Shown here in pieces: positions 39,543 to 48,496 of a stretch of 64,000 bases of DNA (position 1 is the first letter of the stretch; every line of letters begins with the position of its first letter). Origin of the DNA: Pectobacterium sp. CFBP8739 (GTDB taxonomy: Bacteria > Pseudomonadota > Gammaproteobacteria > Enterobacterales > Enterobacteriaceae); NCBI RefSeq assembly GCF_013449375.1, contig NZ_JACDRR010000011.1, positions 275,216 through 339,215 of the forward strand, read 5' to 3'. A model generated the notes under the pieces. The model was not told the origin of the DNA, made no database searches, and saw only the letters and a program-made list of their open reading frames with translations. Both the position numbers and the translations under genes were made by a program.

Positions 39543-41855
39543 TCAGGCGATACGTAACAGAGACGCCGCTTGCATACTACGACGAACGCTAACCGGCACC
39601 GATTTAGAAGTTGGCGTGTGTGTTTCATCCCCGAAGCTGGACAATGGCACCAGCGGGTTGGTTTCTGGGTAATAGGCTGCCAGATTGCCGCGTGGAATGG
39701 CGTAACTCACCAGCTTGAATCCGTTGACGACGCGGGTAATACCGTCATTCCACAGCGTTTCGATATCAACCCGATCGCCATCTGCCAGCCCTAGCGCGCG
39801 GATGTCATCGGGGTGCATAAATAGCACCTCCCGTTGCCCATACACACCGCGATAGCGATCGTCCAGTCCATAAATGGTGGTGTTGTACTGGTCGTGTGAA
39901 CGCAAGGTTTGCAGGGTAAAAGGTACATCGCTGCCTTGTAGCTGTGGGAACAGCGTATCGGGCAGCGTGGCATGGCTGAATTGCGCTTTCCCGTTGAGGG
40001 TATTGAAGTGCAGTTCGGCGGCTGCATTGCCGAGATAGAATCCGCCCGGCAGGTCGCACTTGGCATTGAAATCGGTAAAACCGGGAATCGTCGCCGCGAT
40101 ATGGTCGCGGATGCGTGAGTAATCGTCCGCCAGCGCCAGCCAGTCGAGCGTTTCATGACCGAGTACCGCATCGGCAATCCCAGCGACAATGGCTGTTTCC
40201 GAGCGCTGCAACGGCGAAAGCGGCTGGCCGACACCTTGTGACGCATGCACCATGCTGAAGGAGTCTTCAACGGTAATAAACTGCGGGCCGCTGGCCTGCA
40301 TGTCGAGATCGGTACGACCGAGCGTCGGCAGAATTAGCGCATCGATCTTGCCGGTAATCAGGTGGCTGCGGTTGAGCTTGGTACTGATGTGCACGGTCAG
40401 ATCACAGCGGCTGAGTGCCTCTTCGGTTCGTGCCGAATCCGGTGCGGCAGCCGCGAGGTTACCGCCCAGCGCGATAAGCACTTTGATCTCATCACGCAGC
40501 ATGGCTTCCAGCGCTTCTACGGTGTTGTGGCCGGCGGCGTAAGGCGGTGTGAAATCATAATGCGCCGCCAGACGATCGAGAAATGCCGCCGTCGGCTTCT
40601 CATCGATCCCCATGGTGCGGTTGCCCTGCACGTTACTATGGCCGCGCACTGGACACAGACCGGCACCCGGTTTCCCTAACTGCCCGAACAGCAATTGCAG
40701 GTTCACGATCTCCCGCACGGTAGCGACGGAATGTTTGTGCTGGGTAATCCCCATCGCCCAGGTACAAATCACGCGCGGTGACTGCTGATAAATCGCCGCG
40801 ACATAGCGCAACTGCGCTTCGCTCAGGCCGGACTGCTGTTCGATTTTCTGCCAGCTTGTGGCATCAACCACCGCAAGGTACTCATCCACCTGTTGGGTAT
40901 GTGTAGACAAGAAATCCTGATCGAATAAGCCCACTTCCCCTGCGGACAGGCGCTGACGATGCGTTTCCAGCAGCGCTTTGACCATGCCGCGCACGGCAGC
41001 CATATCGCCGCCCAGATTGGGTTGCAAATAGGTTTCACTAATGGTGCCAGACAGCGGCGTGAGCAGCTCCAGCGGGTTCTGCGGATTGGCAAAACGTTCT
41101 AGGCCGCGCTCGCGTAGCGTATTAAAGGAGACGATGTGCGCGCCGCGATCGGCGGCATGACGCAGGCTATGCAGCATCCGCGGGTGGTTGGTACCAGGGT
41201 TCTGACCAAAAACGAAGATGGCGTCAGCGTGCTCGAAATCGTCCAGTCGGATGGTGCCTTTGCCCACACCGATACTTTGCTTCAAACCCGTACCGCTGGC
41301 CTCATGACACATATTCGAGCAGTCAGGGAAATTGTTGGTGCCCAGCATACGGCCAAAAAGCTGATACAGATAAGAGGCTTCATTACTGGCACGACCAGAC
41401 GTATAAAGCTCCGCCTGATTGGGGTGATCCATGTTATTGATGTGGTGAGCGATCAGCGCAAACGCCGCGTCCCAGTCGATGGGAACATAGCGGTCACTGG
41501 CGCGGTCGTAGCGCATCGGGTGGGTTAAGCGCCCCTGATATTCAAGGAAATAGTTACTTTGCTGGCGTAGCGTCGTGACGCTGTGGGCGGCGAAAAAATC
41601 CAGATCGACCGCTTTGCGCGTTGCTTCCCAACTGACCGCTTTCGCGCCGTTTTCACAGAAACTGAACGTGCTGCTGTTGTCATCCCCCCAGGCACAACCG
41701 GGGCAGTCAAACCCTTTCGATTTATTGACCCGCAACAAGTTTCGGATATTTTTCAGCGCTTGCTTGCTGTCGAGTACAAAGCGTGTGGTGGCTTCCAATG
41801 AGCCCCAGCCGCCAGCCGCGTTGCGGTATGGCTTGATGGATGGTTTGAATTTCAT
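39543..41855 (-). CDS. FdhF/YdeP-family molybdopterin oxidoreductase
   Basis: Formate-dehydrogenase-like molybdoenzyme, 770 aa, cytoplasmic (no signal peptide). N-terminal CPGC at residues 51-54 (two cysteines, not a full [4Fe-4S] set), then the bis-MGD binding core with GRASNEASYLYQLF, QNPGTNHPRML, CTWAMGITQHKHSVATVREIVNL, PVRGHSNVQGNRTMG and a C-terminal cofactor-binding domain MHPDDIRALGLADGDRVDI. YdeP in E. coli is linked to acid resistance; the substrate of the family is unknown. Divergent from a LysR gene, the likely regulator. Includes 252 bp to rnb with no gene. Confidence 0.88.
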   Translation of the reverse strand: MKFKPSIKPYRNAAGGWGSLEATTRFVLDSKQALKNIRNLLRVNKSKGFDCPGCAWGDDNSSTFSFCENGAKAVSWEATRKAVDLDFFAAHSVTTLRQQSNYFLEYQGRLTHPMRYDRASDRYVPIDWDAAFALIAHHINNMDHPNQAELYTSGRASNEASYLYQLFGRMLGTNNFPDCSNMCHEASGTGLKQSIGVGKGTIRLDDFEHADAIFVFGQNPGTNHPRMLHSLRHAADRGAHIVSFNTLRERGLERFANPQNPLELLTPLSGTISETYLQPNLGGDMAAVRGMVKALLETHRQRLSAGEVGLFDQDFLSTHTQQVDEYLAVVDATSWQKIEQQSGLSEAQLRYVAAIYQQSPRVICTWAMGITQHKHSVATVREIVNLQLLFGQLGKPGAGLCPVRGHSNVQGNRTMGIDEKPTAAFLDRLAAHYDFTPPYAAGHNTVEALEAMLRDEIKVLIALGGNLAAAAPDSARTEEALSRCDLTVHISTKLNRSHLITGKIDALILPTLGRTDLDMQASGPQFITVEDSFSMVHASQGVGQPLSPLQRSETAIVAGIADAVLGHETLDWLALADDYSRIRDHIAATIPGFTDFNAKCDLPGGFYLGNAAAELHFNTLNGKAQFSHATLPDTLFPQLQGSDVPFTLQTLRSHDQYNTTIYGLDDRYRGVYGQREVLFMHPDDIRALGLADGDRVDIETLWNDGITRVVNGFKLVSYAIPRGNLAAYYPETNPLVPLSSFGDETHTPTSKSVPVSVRRSMQAASLLRIA

Positions 41856-42039
41856 GACATGTTCCGCAGGTGATAATGTTTTTTTTATGTGAACAAAATT
41901 TTAAATATTTGCTCTTGAGGAAAGTTTAGGTGTGGTCGGTGATCCCGTCTAATCAAATGCGGCTATGGTGGGATAGAGGCGGTTTATCAAGGTATACTTA
42001 CCGCTTACCCACTACTGTGTCTGACGATCGAGCCTGACG

Positions 42040-42942
42040 ATGGATATTAAGCAACTGCAATACCTGTGCAATCTGGAGAAAGAGCGCCATTTTGGCCGGG
42101 CCGCGGAAGCCAGTTTTGTCAGTCAACCCACGCTCTCCATGCGGTTGAAAAATCTGGAGCGAGAGCTGGATCTGCCGCTCATCAACCGGGGTAACAATTT
42201 TGAAGGCTTTACCGCCGAAGGTGAGCGGGTGCTGGCCTGGGCGCGGGAAATCGTCTCGGTGTATCAGGGGCTGAAACTGGAAGTCGCGTCGTTGAAGCGC
42301 GGCGTCAGCGGCGTGCTGCGCATCGGTGCGGTGCCGCAAAGCAGTATTGCGCTGTCGAGTCTGCTGGTGGCGGTCAACGAGGTCTATCCGCAGTTGGATT
42401 TTCAGATCTCGCTATTCAGTGCGGATCAACTGCTGGAAGCGCTGAATGCGCATTCGGTGGATGTCGGCATCGGTTTTTTTGAATTTTCGACGCTACAGGA
42501 ACTGCACTTTCAGGCATCGCCTCTGACGGAGCAGGGCATTGATCTGTTGTTCCATCCTCACCATTTCCCGCAGTTAGTCGGGGACACGCCGCTGCCTCTG
42601 GCTGCGCTTTCCGATGTGCCGCTTTGTCTGGCGGAAGCCAGCCGCTATTTCCGTCGCTATCTGGATAGCCATTTCCGTGAAATGGGCGTCTTGCCGTGGG
42701 TCAAAGTGGAAAGCGCGTCTATCCTGCAACTGATCCAAAGCGTTTATGTCGGGCTGGGATGCGGCATTGTTCCCCGTGGCAGCCTCATTCCAGAAATGAC
42801 GCCTGCGTTAGCGCTGCGACCGCTGCAATTTCCACCCATGCACCGTCGTGCGGCGGTTGTGGTCGCACAGGCAGGCAGAGCGACGCCGCTGGCGCAGAAC
42901 TTCTTTGATGTGGTACAGCAATGGTTACACACTCAGTCGTAA
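42040..42942 (+). CDS. LysR-family transcriptional regulator
   Basis: 300 aa: N-terminal winged helix-turn-helix (HFGRAAEASFVSQPTLSMRLKNLERELDLPLINR) with a linker helix and a C-terminal periplasmic-binding-protein-like effector domain (LRIGAVPQSSIALSSLLVAV, VDVGIGFFEFSTL, GLGCGIVPRGSL). Transcribed divergently from the YdeP-type gene across a 184-bp gap, the classic LysR arrangement, so it probably controls that gene and itself. Its last 10 bp overlap the end of the convergent lacI-type gene. Confidence 0.9.
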   Translation: MDIKQLQYLCNLEKERHFGRAAEASFVSQPTLSMRLKNLERELDLPLINRGNNFEGFTAEGERVLAWAREIVSVYQGLKLEVASLKRGVSGVLRIGAVPQSSIALSSLLVAVNEVYPQLDFQISLFSADQLLEALNAHSVDVGIGFFEFSTLQELHFQASPLTEQGIDLLFHPHHFPQLVGDTPLPLAALSDVPLCLAEASRYFRRYLDSHFREMGVLPWVKVESASILQLIQSVYVGLGCGIVPRGSLIPEMTPALALRPLQFPPMHRRAAVVVAQAGRATPLAQNFFDVVQQWLHTQS

Positions 42943-44003
42943 AGGCTTTCATCCTGAACTGGTGCGACCGATTTACTGGCGCGTAGCCGCCTGACGGACT
43001 GGCGTACCACCAGCGTACCGTTGAGCAGGATGTTGCCAATCGGGGCTTCGGGGCGGATCAGTCGATATTGCAACAGCCTGATGGCTTCTTCACCCAGCGC
43101 CTCGCGCGGCACATGTACTGATGTGAGCGGCACATCGTGAATGGCCGACAGATTGAAGCCGTCCATACTCATCACCGAGACGTCCTGCGGTACGCGCAAT
43201 CCTGCCTTATGCAGCGCATTCACCACCCCGACCGCGATGAAATCACCGCCTGCGAGAATAGCCGTAGGCCATTTATCTCGCGGGCAGCGGGCTAAAAAGG
43301 CGGTCATCGCCTGTTCGGCATCCGCCGTGCTGAAATTATCTAACGCCAGCAAATTATCCTCAAAGGAAAACGGCAGATTATGGTGCTGATAGGCATCGCG
43401 AATCCCGTCCAGACGCAGTTCCATCGTGTAGCGACGCAGGCACTGCAGCGTCAATACATCATGGTGCCCTTGCTCAAAAAGATAGTGAGCGGAGAACTCG
43501 CCAATTAACCGATGTGCCGGCGCGACACCCGGTAATCGCATCTTGCGGTCAATGCAGTTAATCAATATGCAGGGCTTACCGCTGTCTGCCGCCAACGCGT
43601 GAATATAGGGATCGTCAATGCCGATCAGCAGCGCCGCCTCCGTGGCGGGATCGCGCATTTTGTCTAAAAAGAGCGCCGCATCGCTGTCGTTTTCCTCCAG
43701 CCCGCAGTACCGCACTCGCACATCGTGTGGCTTCAGGGCATCAATGATGCTCTGCACCACCTTGTGATAGAAGATGTCTGACCGAATATCAAACGCGCGC
43801 GGTGGAGCGAAGATTGTTAACCCGTTCAAGAGCAGACGGCCATTGGCGAGATCGGCCAATACACCGCACTGGCGGGCGCAGTTGAGAATGTCTGCCTTTG
43901 CATGCTCGCTGGTATTGGACTGACCAGACAATACGCGTGAAACCGTACTGATCGAGTAGCCTGTCCGCTGCGCAATTTCACGTATTTTCAGGTTTCCTTT
44001 CAT
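42933..44003 (-). CDS. LacI-family transcriptional regulator of the GH31 unit
   Basis: 356 aa: an N-terminal LacI helix-turn-helix with hinge (IREIAQRTGYSISTVSRVLSGQ, residues 7-28) and a ligand-binding domain (GGDFIAVGVVNALHKAGLRVPQDVSVMSMDGF, then PLTSVHVPREALGEEAI). Divergent from the MFS transporter and GH31 genes, which it likely represses until the sugar is present. LacI-type palindromes are visible in the shared 321-bp region, and a CRP-like site sits at its own start. Confidence 0.9.
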   Translation of the reverse strand: MKGNLKIREIAQRTGYSISTVSRVLSGQSNTSEHAKADILNCARQCGVLADLANGRLLLNGLTIFAPPRAFDIRSDIFYHKVVQSIIDALKPHDVRVRYCGLEENDSDAALFLDKMRDPATEAALLIGIDDPYIHALAADSGKPCILINCIDRKMRLPGVAPAHRLIGEFSAHYLFEQGHHDVLTLQCLRRYTMELRLDGIRDAYQHHNLPFSFEDNLLALDNFSTADAEQAMTAFLARCPRDKWPTAILAGGDFIAVGVVNALHKAGLRVPQDVSVMSMDGFNLSAIHDVPLTSVHVPREALGEEAIRLLQYRLIRPEAPIGNILLNGTLVVRQSVRRLRASKSVAPVQDESLYD

Positions 44004-44005
44004 TT

Positions 44006-44021
44006 TGTGATCCCGTTCACC
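44006..44021. promoter_or_regulatory. candidate CRP site at the start of the LacI-type gene
   Basis: TGTGA-N6-TCACC, matching the CRP consensus core (TGTGA-N6-TCACA) at nine of ten positions, three bases upstream of the regulator start codon. CRP control would fit a sugar-use unit, though the position is unusual for activation of the divergent operon. Confidence 0.45.
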
Positions 44022-44107
44022 TTCGAAAATGACAAAATTTTCATTGTTACTTATCGCCTGTTTTCAGGCGCTATAACCGGTTTTTTGATTGCATTTTGAC
44101 CATAGCA

Positions 44108-44121
44108 TGAAAATGTTTTCA
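44108..44121. promoter_or_regulatory. candidate LacI-family operator A
   Basis: TGAAAATGTTTTCA: 6-bp perfect arms around a two-base centre, in the divergent region between the LacI-type gene and its MFS transporter neighbour. Confidence 0.4.
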
Positions 44122-44230
44122 AAAAAGTGAGTGTTTCACGATTTTCAATTGTTCTACTCTCGATTTGGTAAACCAATTACTGATGGTTAGACGTGATAAA
44201 AAAAGGATTAAGTTAATAAATACAATGATA

Positions 44231-44244
44231 TGAAAACGGTTTGA
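44231..44244. promoter_or_regulatory. candidate LacI-family operator B
   Basis: TGAAAACGGTTTGA, with the central CG typical of LacI/GalR-family operators and mostly symmetric arms. About 80 bp before the MFS start codon. Confidence 0.45.
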
Positions 44245-44324
44245 TTGTTCGATAGGCGATAAATATAAAAATTACGCCGAGATATCAGACCAATGTAACC
44301 CTACTTTCCTGTATAGGAGTCACC

Positions 44325-45635
44325 ATGAGTCTCGACATCAATTCGTCCTCCATCGCTACTAAAGGTAAACGGACGTTCAGAAATTTACGCTGGTGGGTTC
44401 TTGGCCTGTTTTTGCTTGGCGTTACGGTGAATTACATCACGCGTAACTCGCTGGGCATTCTGGCACCAGAGCTGAAAACCACGATGGGTATCACCACCGA
44501 GCAATATTCCTGGATTGTGGGCACATTCCAGCTTGCGTACACCATCTTTCAGCCGATTTGCGGCTGGCTGATCGATGTCATCGGTCTGAAAATGGGCTTT
44601 ATGATCTGCGCCACAATCTGGGCGCTGATGTGCATCTTCCACGCGGGGGCGGGAAGCTGGCTGCATCTGGCGATCCTGCGTTTCTTTATGGGCGCGTCAG
44701 AAGCTGCGGCGACACCGGCGAATGCGAAAACGTTGGGTGAGTGGTTCCCGAAAAAGGAACGTCCGATTGCGGCAGGGTGGGCCGGTGTGGGCTTCTCTAT
44801 CGGCGCGATGCTGGCACCGCCGATCATCGTCGTTGCACATGCCTATCTGGGCTGGCAGGGCGCTTTTATCTTCACCGGTGGGCTAGCGCTGCTGTGGGTG
44901 GTGCTGTGGTGGCTGTTCTACCATAATCCGGAAGTACACCCGAATTTAAGCCGCGAGGAGCTGGATTTCATTCGCCAGGACAACGAAGCGCCTCCCGTCA
45001 AACTGCCTTTCTTCACCGCGTTGAAAACGGTCTCAAAAAACAAACGTTTTTACGGTATTGCGATCCCCGCCTTTATGGCGGAACCCGCGTGGGCGGTGCT
45101 CAGTTTTTGGGTGCCGCTTTATCTGGCGAATGAACGCGGTATGGATCTGAAACAAATTGCGATGTTCGCGTGGCTGCCGTTTCTTGCCGCCGATCTCGGC
45201 AGCGTCGCCAGCGGCTACCTCACTCGACTTTACGTCCGTTGGTTTGGCTGCTCGCGCGTCAACTCGATTGTGGCCAGTTCGGTAACGGGCGCATTCCTGA
45301 TGTTATCGCTGGCGCTGGTGGCTATCAGCAAAGATCCCTGGGTGGCGATTCTGCTGATTTCCATCGGCGGATTCGGCCATCAGGTGATCTCCTGCATGTT
45401 GAGCGCACTGGTGGTGGAATCGTTTGATAAAGGGCAAATGGCAACCGTGAACGGAATGCGCGGTTCATTTGCTTGGATTGCCAGCTTCCTGTTCTCACTA
45501 TTGATTGGCGTCACCGCCGACAAAATCGGGTTTAACCCGCTATTTGTCGCGATGGGATTCTTCGATCTGATCGGTGCCGTCTTCCTGATCGCGTTTATTG
45601 CTGAACGTCGTGGGCAAACGCGGCCACAGGCATAA
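44325..45635 (+). CDS. MFS transporter, anion:cation symporter (hexuronate-transporter-like)
   Basis: 436-aa inner-membrane transporter with about 12 membrane helices. The start region RWWVLGLFLLGVTVNYITRNSLGILAPEL and the cytoplasmic-loop motif EAAATPANAKTLGEWFPKKERPIAAGWAGVG place it in the ACS family with ExuT and similar acid-sugar carriers. First gene of an operon with the GH31 glycosidase 158 bp downstream, so it likely imports that enzyme's substrate, possibly an acidic or uronate-bearing alpha-glycoside. The intervening gap holds the second dispersed repeat. Confidence 0.88.
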   Translation: MSLDINSSSIATKGKRTFRNLRWWVLGLFLLGVTVNYITRNSLGILAPELKTTMGITTEQYSWIVGTFQLAYTIFQPICGWLIDVIGLKMGFMICATIWALMCIFHAGAGSWLHLAILRFFMGASEAAATPANAKTLGEWFPKKERPIAAGWAGVGFSIGAMLAPPIIVVAHAYLGWQGAFIFTGGLALLWVVLWWLFYHNPEVHPNLSREELDFIRQDNEAPPVKLPFFTALKTVSKNKRFYGIAIPAFMAEPAWAVLSFWVPLYLANERGMDLKQIAMFAWLPFLAADLGSVASGYLTRLYVRWFGCSRVNSIVASSVTGAFLMLSLALVAISKDPWVAILLISIGGFGHQVISCMLSALVVESFDKGQMATVNGMRGSFAWIASFLFSLLIGVTADKIGFNPLFVAMGFFDLIGAVFLIAFIAERRGQTRPQA

Positions 45636-45636
45636 C

Positions 45637-45735
45637 GGATTATGCCATTCGTTTAAGACGCGAGATACACGGAGCGACCACGGGGCGAGGCTTCCCTGAG
45701 GGAACCTCATCCCCGTGTTTCTCCTAAAAATGGGC
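45637..45735. repeat. dispersed hairpin-forming intergenic repeat, copy 2
   Basis: Close relative of the segment at 33901-33997. It contains the small perfect hairpin TTCCCTGAGGGAA flanked by longer imperfect arms (CACGGGGCGAGG / CCTCATCCCCGTG). It sits between the MFS and GH31 genes and could attenuate or stabilise the transcript. Confidence 0.75.
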
Positions 45736-45793
45736 TTAAGGGACCTGCATTAAGCATAACGACGAGTTTATTCTTTCCTGAAAAGGACGCTGT

Positions 45794-48160
45794 ATGAAAA
45801 CGTTGAAAAATTGGGTGTTTCGTCATCAGAGCGCCGATCATGTTGAGTTGTTGGTGGATGATAAACATGTTTTCCGTCTGTACGTGCTGGAACCGATGCT
45901 GGCCCGCGTGCTGGTTAAACAGCATGGCGAACTGAAGCTGAACCGCACCTGGAGCATTGCGCCGCAGCAGGATGTCCCCTGGCAAGGGCGCAGCCGCGAA
46001 AGCAGCGACGGTTTCAGCCTGCCGGGATTCTCGCTGGAACAACTGGACGATGCGCTGCGTATCAGCACCGCGCGGATGCGCATTACGATTCATCAGCCGC
46101 TGTGGCTGGCGTGGGAATACTGTGACGAACAGGGCGAATGGCAGCCGTTTGCCGCCGATCGACCCACCAGCGCCTACCTGCTCAACTCACACGGTGACGG
46201 CGTGGCGCACTATCAGCGCCGTTTTCCGACGGAACGCTATTACGGGCTGGGTGAGAAAACGGGCGATCTTGAACGCACCGGACGCCGGTTTGAGTTCCGC
46301 AATCTGGATGCGATGGGCTACAACGCGGCGAGCACCGATCCGCTGTATAAGCATGTTCCGTTTACCATTACCCGACGTGACGATGTCAGCTTCGGCCTGT
46401 TTTACGATAATCTGAGCACGACCTGGCTCGATCTCGGCAATGAAATCGATAACTATCATCTGGCTTATCGGCGCTATCAGGCGGAGGCGGGCGATCTTGA
46501 CTATTACCTGTTTATCGGGCCACGCGTGCTGGATGTGACGAAAGCGTTCGTGCGCCTGACAGGTAAAACGCTCTTTGGACCAAAGTGGAGCCTCGGCTAC
46601 AGCGGATCCACCATGCATTACACCGATGCGCCCGATGCGCAGCAGCAGTTGATGAAATTCATCGCATTGTGCCGTGAGCACAACATTCCGTGTGATTCGT
46701 TTCAACTCTCGTCGGGCTACACGTCGATTAACAATAAGCGCTATGTGTTTAACTGGAACTACGACAAAGTCCCTCAGCCGGAGGTGATGTCGCAGGCCTT
46801 TCATGCTGCGGGCCTCAAGCTGGCTGCCAATATCAAACCCTGTTTACTGCAAGATCACCCGAAATATGACGAGGTATCGGCGCAGGGGCTGTTTATCCTT
46901 GATTCCGAATCCGATGTGCCAGAGCGCTCCAGTTTTTGGGACGATGAAGGTTCGCACCTTGATTTCACCAACCCGGCAACGGTGGCGTGGTGGCAGGAAA
47001 ACGTCACCCGGCAACTGCTGGAGAAAGGGATTGATTCAACGTGGAATGACAATAACGAATATGAAGTCTGGGATGGCGAAGCCCGCTGTCACGGCTTCGG
47101 CGAAACGATGGCGATCAAACACATTCGCCCGCTGATGCCGCTGTTGATGATGCGCGCCTCGCTGGAGGCGCAGCAGCGCTTTGCGCCGACGCTGCGCCCT
47201 TATCTGATCTCCCGTTCCGGCTGTGCAGGAATGCAGCGCTATGTGCAGACCTGGAGCGGCGATAACCGCACCAACTGGCAGACGCTGCGCTACAACACCC
47301 GAATGGGAGTAGGGATGAGTCTGTCTGGTCTATTTAATGTCGGGCACGACGTCGGCGGGTTTTCGGGCGACAAGCCAGACGCCGAGCTGTTTGTACGCTG
47401 GGTACAAAACGGCGTGATGCACCCGCGTTTCACCATTCATTCCTGGAATGACGACCAGACGGTGAACGAGCCGTGGATGTATCCTGCGGTGACGCCAGCG
47501 ATTCGCAGCGCTATTGAGCTACGCTATCGTCTGTTGCCGTATTTTTACACCTTACTGTGGCAAGCCAGCGCAGACGACGAGCCGATGCTGCGCCCGACGT
47601 TCCTCGACCACGAGCAGGACAGCGCGACGCTGGCAGAAACCGATGATTTCATGCTGGGGCGAGACATTCTGGTTGCCAGCGTGGTGGAACCGGGGCAGCG
47701 CCAGCGCACGGTGTACCTGCCGGCGAATACGTCAGGCTGGTACGATTTCCATTCCGGCCAGTGGTTCAGCGGCGGACAAACGATTGTTCTGGACGCGCCA
47801 TTGGAGCGACTTCCATTGCTGGTGCGCGCGGGCGCGATGATCCCGCTATCGGGACGAACGGCGCACGTCAGCCCGCATGAAGATGACCAGCGTGAATTCC
47901 TGCTCTTTCCACCCGTTGCTGGCGGCACGGACAGCGGGCTGCTGTTTGAAGACGATGGCGAAACATGGCAATGGCGTGAAGGTAACGCGCTGTGGTTACG
48001 CTGGGAAATCCGTACGGATAACCAACGGATTGACGTGACGTTCACACCGGAAGGGCGATATCAGCCTGCCTGGCGGCACGCGACGCTACGCCTGCCCGCG
48101 GGCGAGCAACGCCAGTTATACATCAACGGCGTTCACACGGACACCTATCAGCATCAATAG
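45794..48160 (+). CDS. glycoside hydrolase family 31 (alpha-glucosidase-like)
   Basis: 788-aa cytoplasmic retaining glycosidase (no signal peptide). N-terminal beta-sandwich (1-250), catalytic barrel (about 255-620) and C-terminal beta domains. The catalytic nucleophile is D419 in STWNDNNE, and the acid/base is D490 in QTWSGDN, both in expected contexts; GEKTGDLERTGRR and GHDVGGF are further GH31 marks. Members cleave alpha-glucosides, alpha-xylosides, alpha-galactosides or sulfoquinovosides; I see no decisive specificity motif. Paired with an ACS-type importer and LacI regulator. Ended by a strong terminator. Confidence 0.9.
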   Translation: MKTLKNWVFRHQSADHVELLVDDKHVFRLYVLEPMLARVLVKQHGELKLNRTWSIAPQQDVPWQGRSRESSDGFSLPGFSLEQLDDALRISTARMRITIHQPLWLAWEYCDEQGEWQPFAADRPTSAYLLNSHGDGVAHYQRRFPTERYYGLGEKTGDLERTGRRFEFRNLDAMGYNAASTDPLYKHVPFTITRRDDVSFGLFYDNLSTTWLDLGNEIDNYHLAYRRYQAEAGDLDYYLFIGPRVLDVTKAFVRLTGKTLFGPKWSLGYSGSTMHYTDAPDAQQQLMKFIALCREHNIPCDSFQLSSGYTSINNKRYVFNWNYDKVPQPEVMSQAFHAAGLKLAANIKPCLLQDHPKYDEVSAQGLFILDSESDVPERSSFWDDEGSHLDFTNPATVAWWQENVTRQLLEKGIDSTWNDNNEYEVWDGEARCHGFGETMAIKHIRPLMPLLMMRASLEAQQRFAPTLRPYLISRSGCAGMQRYVQTWSGDNRTNWQTLRYNTRMGVGMSLSGLFNVGHDVGGFSGDKPDAELFVRWVQNGVMHPRFTIHSWNDDQTVNEPWMYPAVTPAIRSAIELRYRLLPYFYTLLWQASADDEPMLRPTFLDHEQDSATLAETDDFMLGRDILVASVVEPGQRQRTVYLPANTSGWYDFHSGQWFSGGQTIVLDAPLERLPLLVRAGAMIPLSGRTAHVSPHEDDQREFLLFPPVAGGTDSGLLFEDDGETWQWREGNALWLRWEIRTDNQRIDVTFTPEGRYQPAWRHATLRLPAGEQRQLYINGVHTDTYQHQ

Positions 48161-48496
48161 TCATCCTATTTCTTCCTGCTGCGCCCCGGTCTTATTGTTT
48201 ACCGGGGCGTTTTTTTTGTTATGCAGAATATCAATAATATCCGATTGGTTATTTTAAGGATAAGGAGATGTTAATGAAGTGAATGGAATATTAAATATAA
48301 AAAAGAGTTGTGCGAATACCCCTAATAAAATCGGATCTACAAAATAGTTTAAATAGTAAGAAAACATTTTATAACATCAAAAAAAATAGATACTTGGTAA
48401 GTAATAAGTTCGCAAATTATCAGCCAGAAGAATTAATGATTAAAAGAAAAACATGGCCTTTTCGAACAGGATTTTATTTTAAGTGGAGTATTCATT
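48161..48496. other. AT-rich promoter region of the fumarate-reductase-like gene
   Basis: After the terminator comes about 270 bp of very AT-rich DNA with no supported gene; a 65-codon frame at 48310 overlaps the next start and looks fortuitous. No clear FNR box was found. Confidence 0.6.
48182..48217 (+). terminator. GH31 operon terminator
   Basis: Perfect 9-bp GC-rich stem (cgccccggt / accggggcg) with a 10-base loop and a run of eight Ts. Canonical. Confidence 0.95.

Larger units (their letters stand above)
44004..44324. other. divergent control region LacI-type gene / MFS gene
   Basis: No gene seen in 321 bp. AT-rich, holding the CRP-like site and the two operator candidates listed separately. 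Confidence 0.65.
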
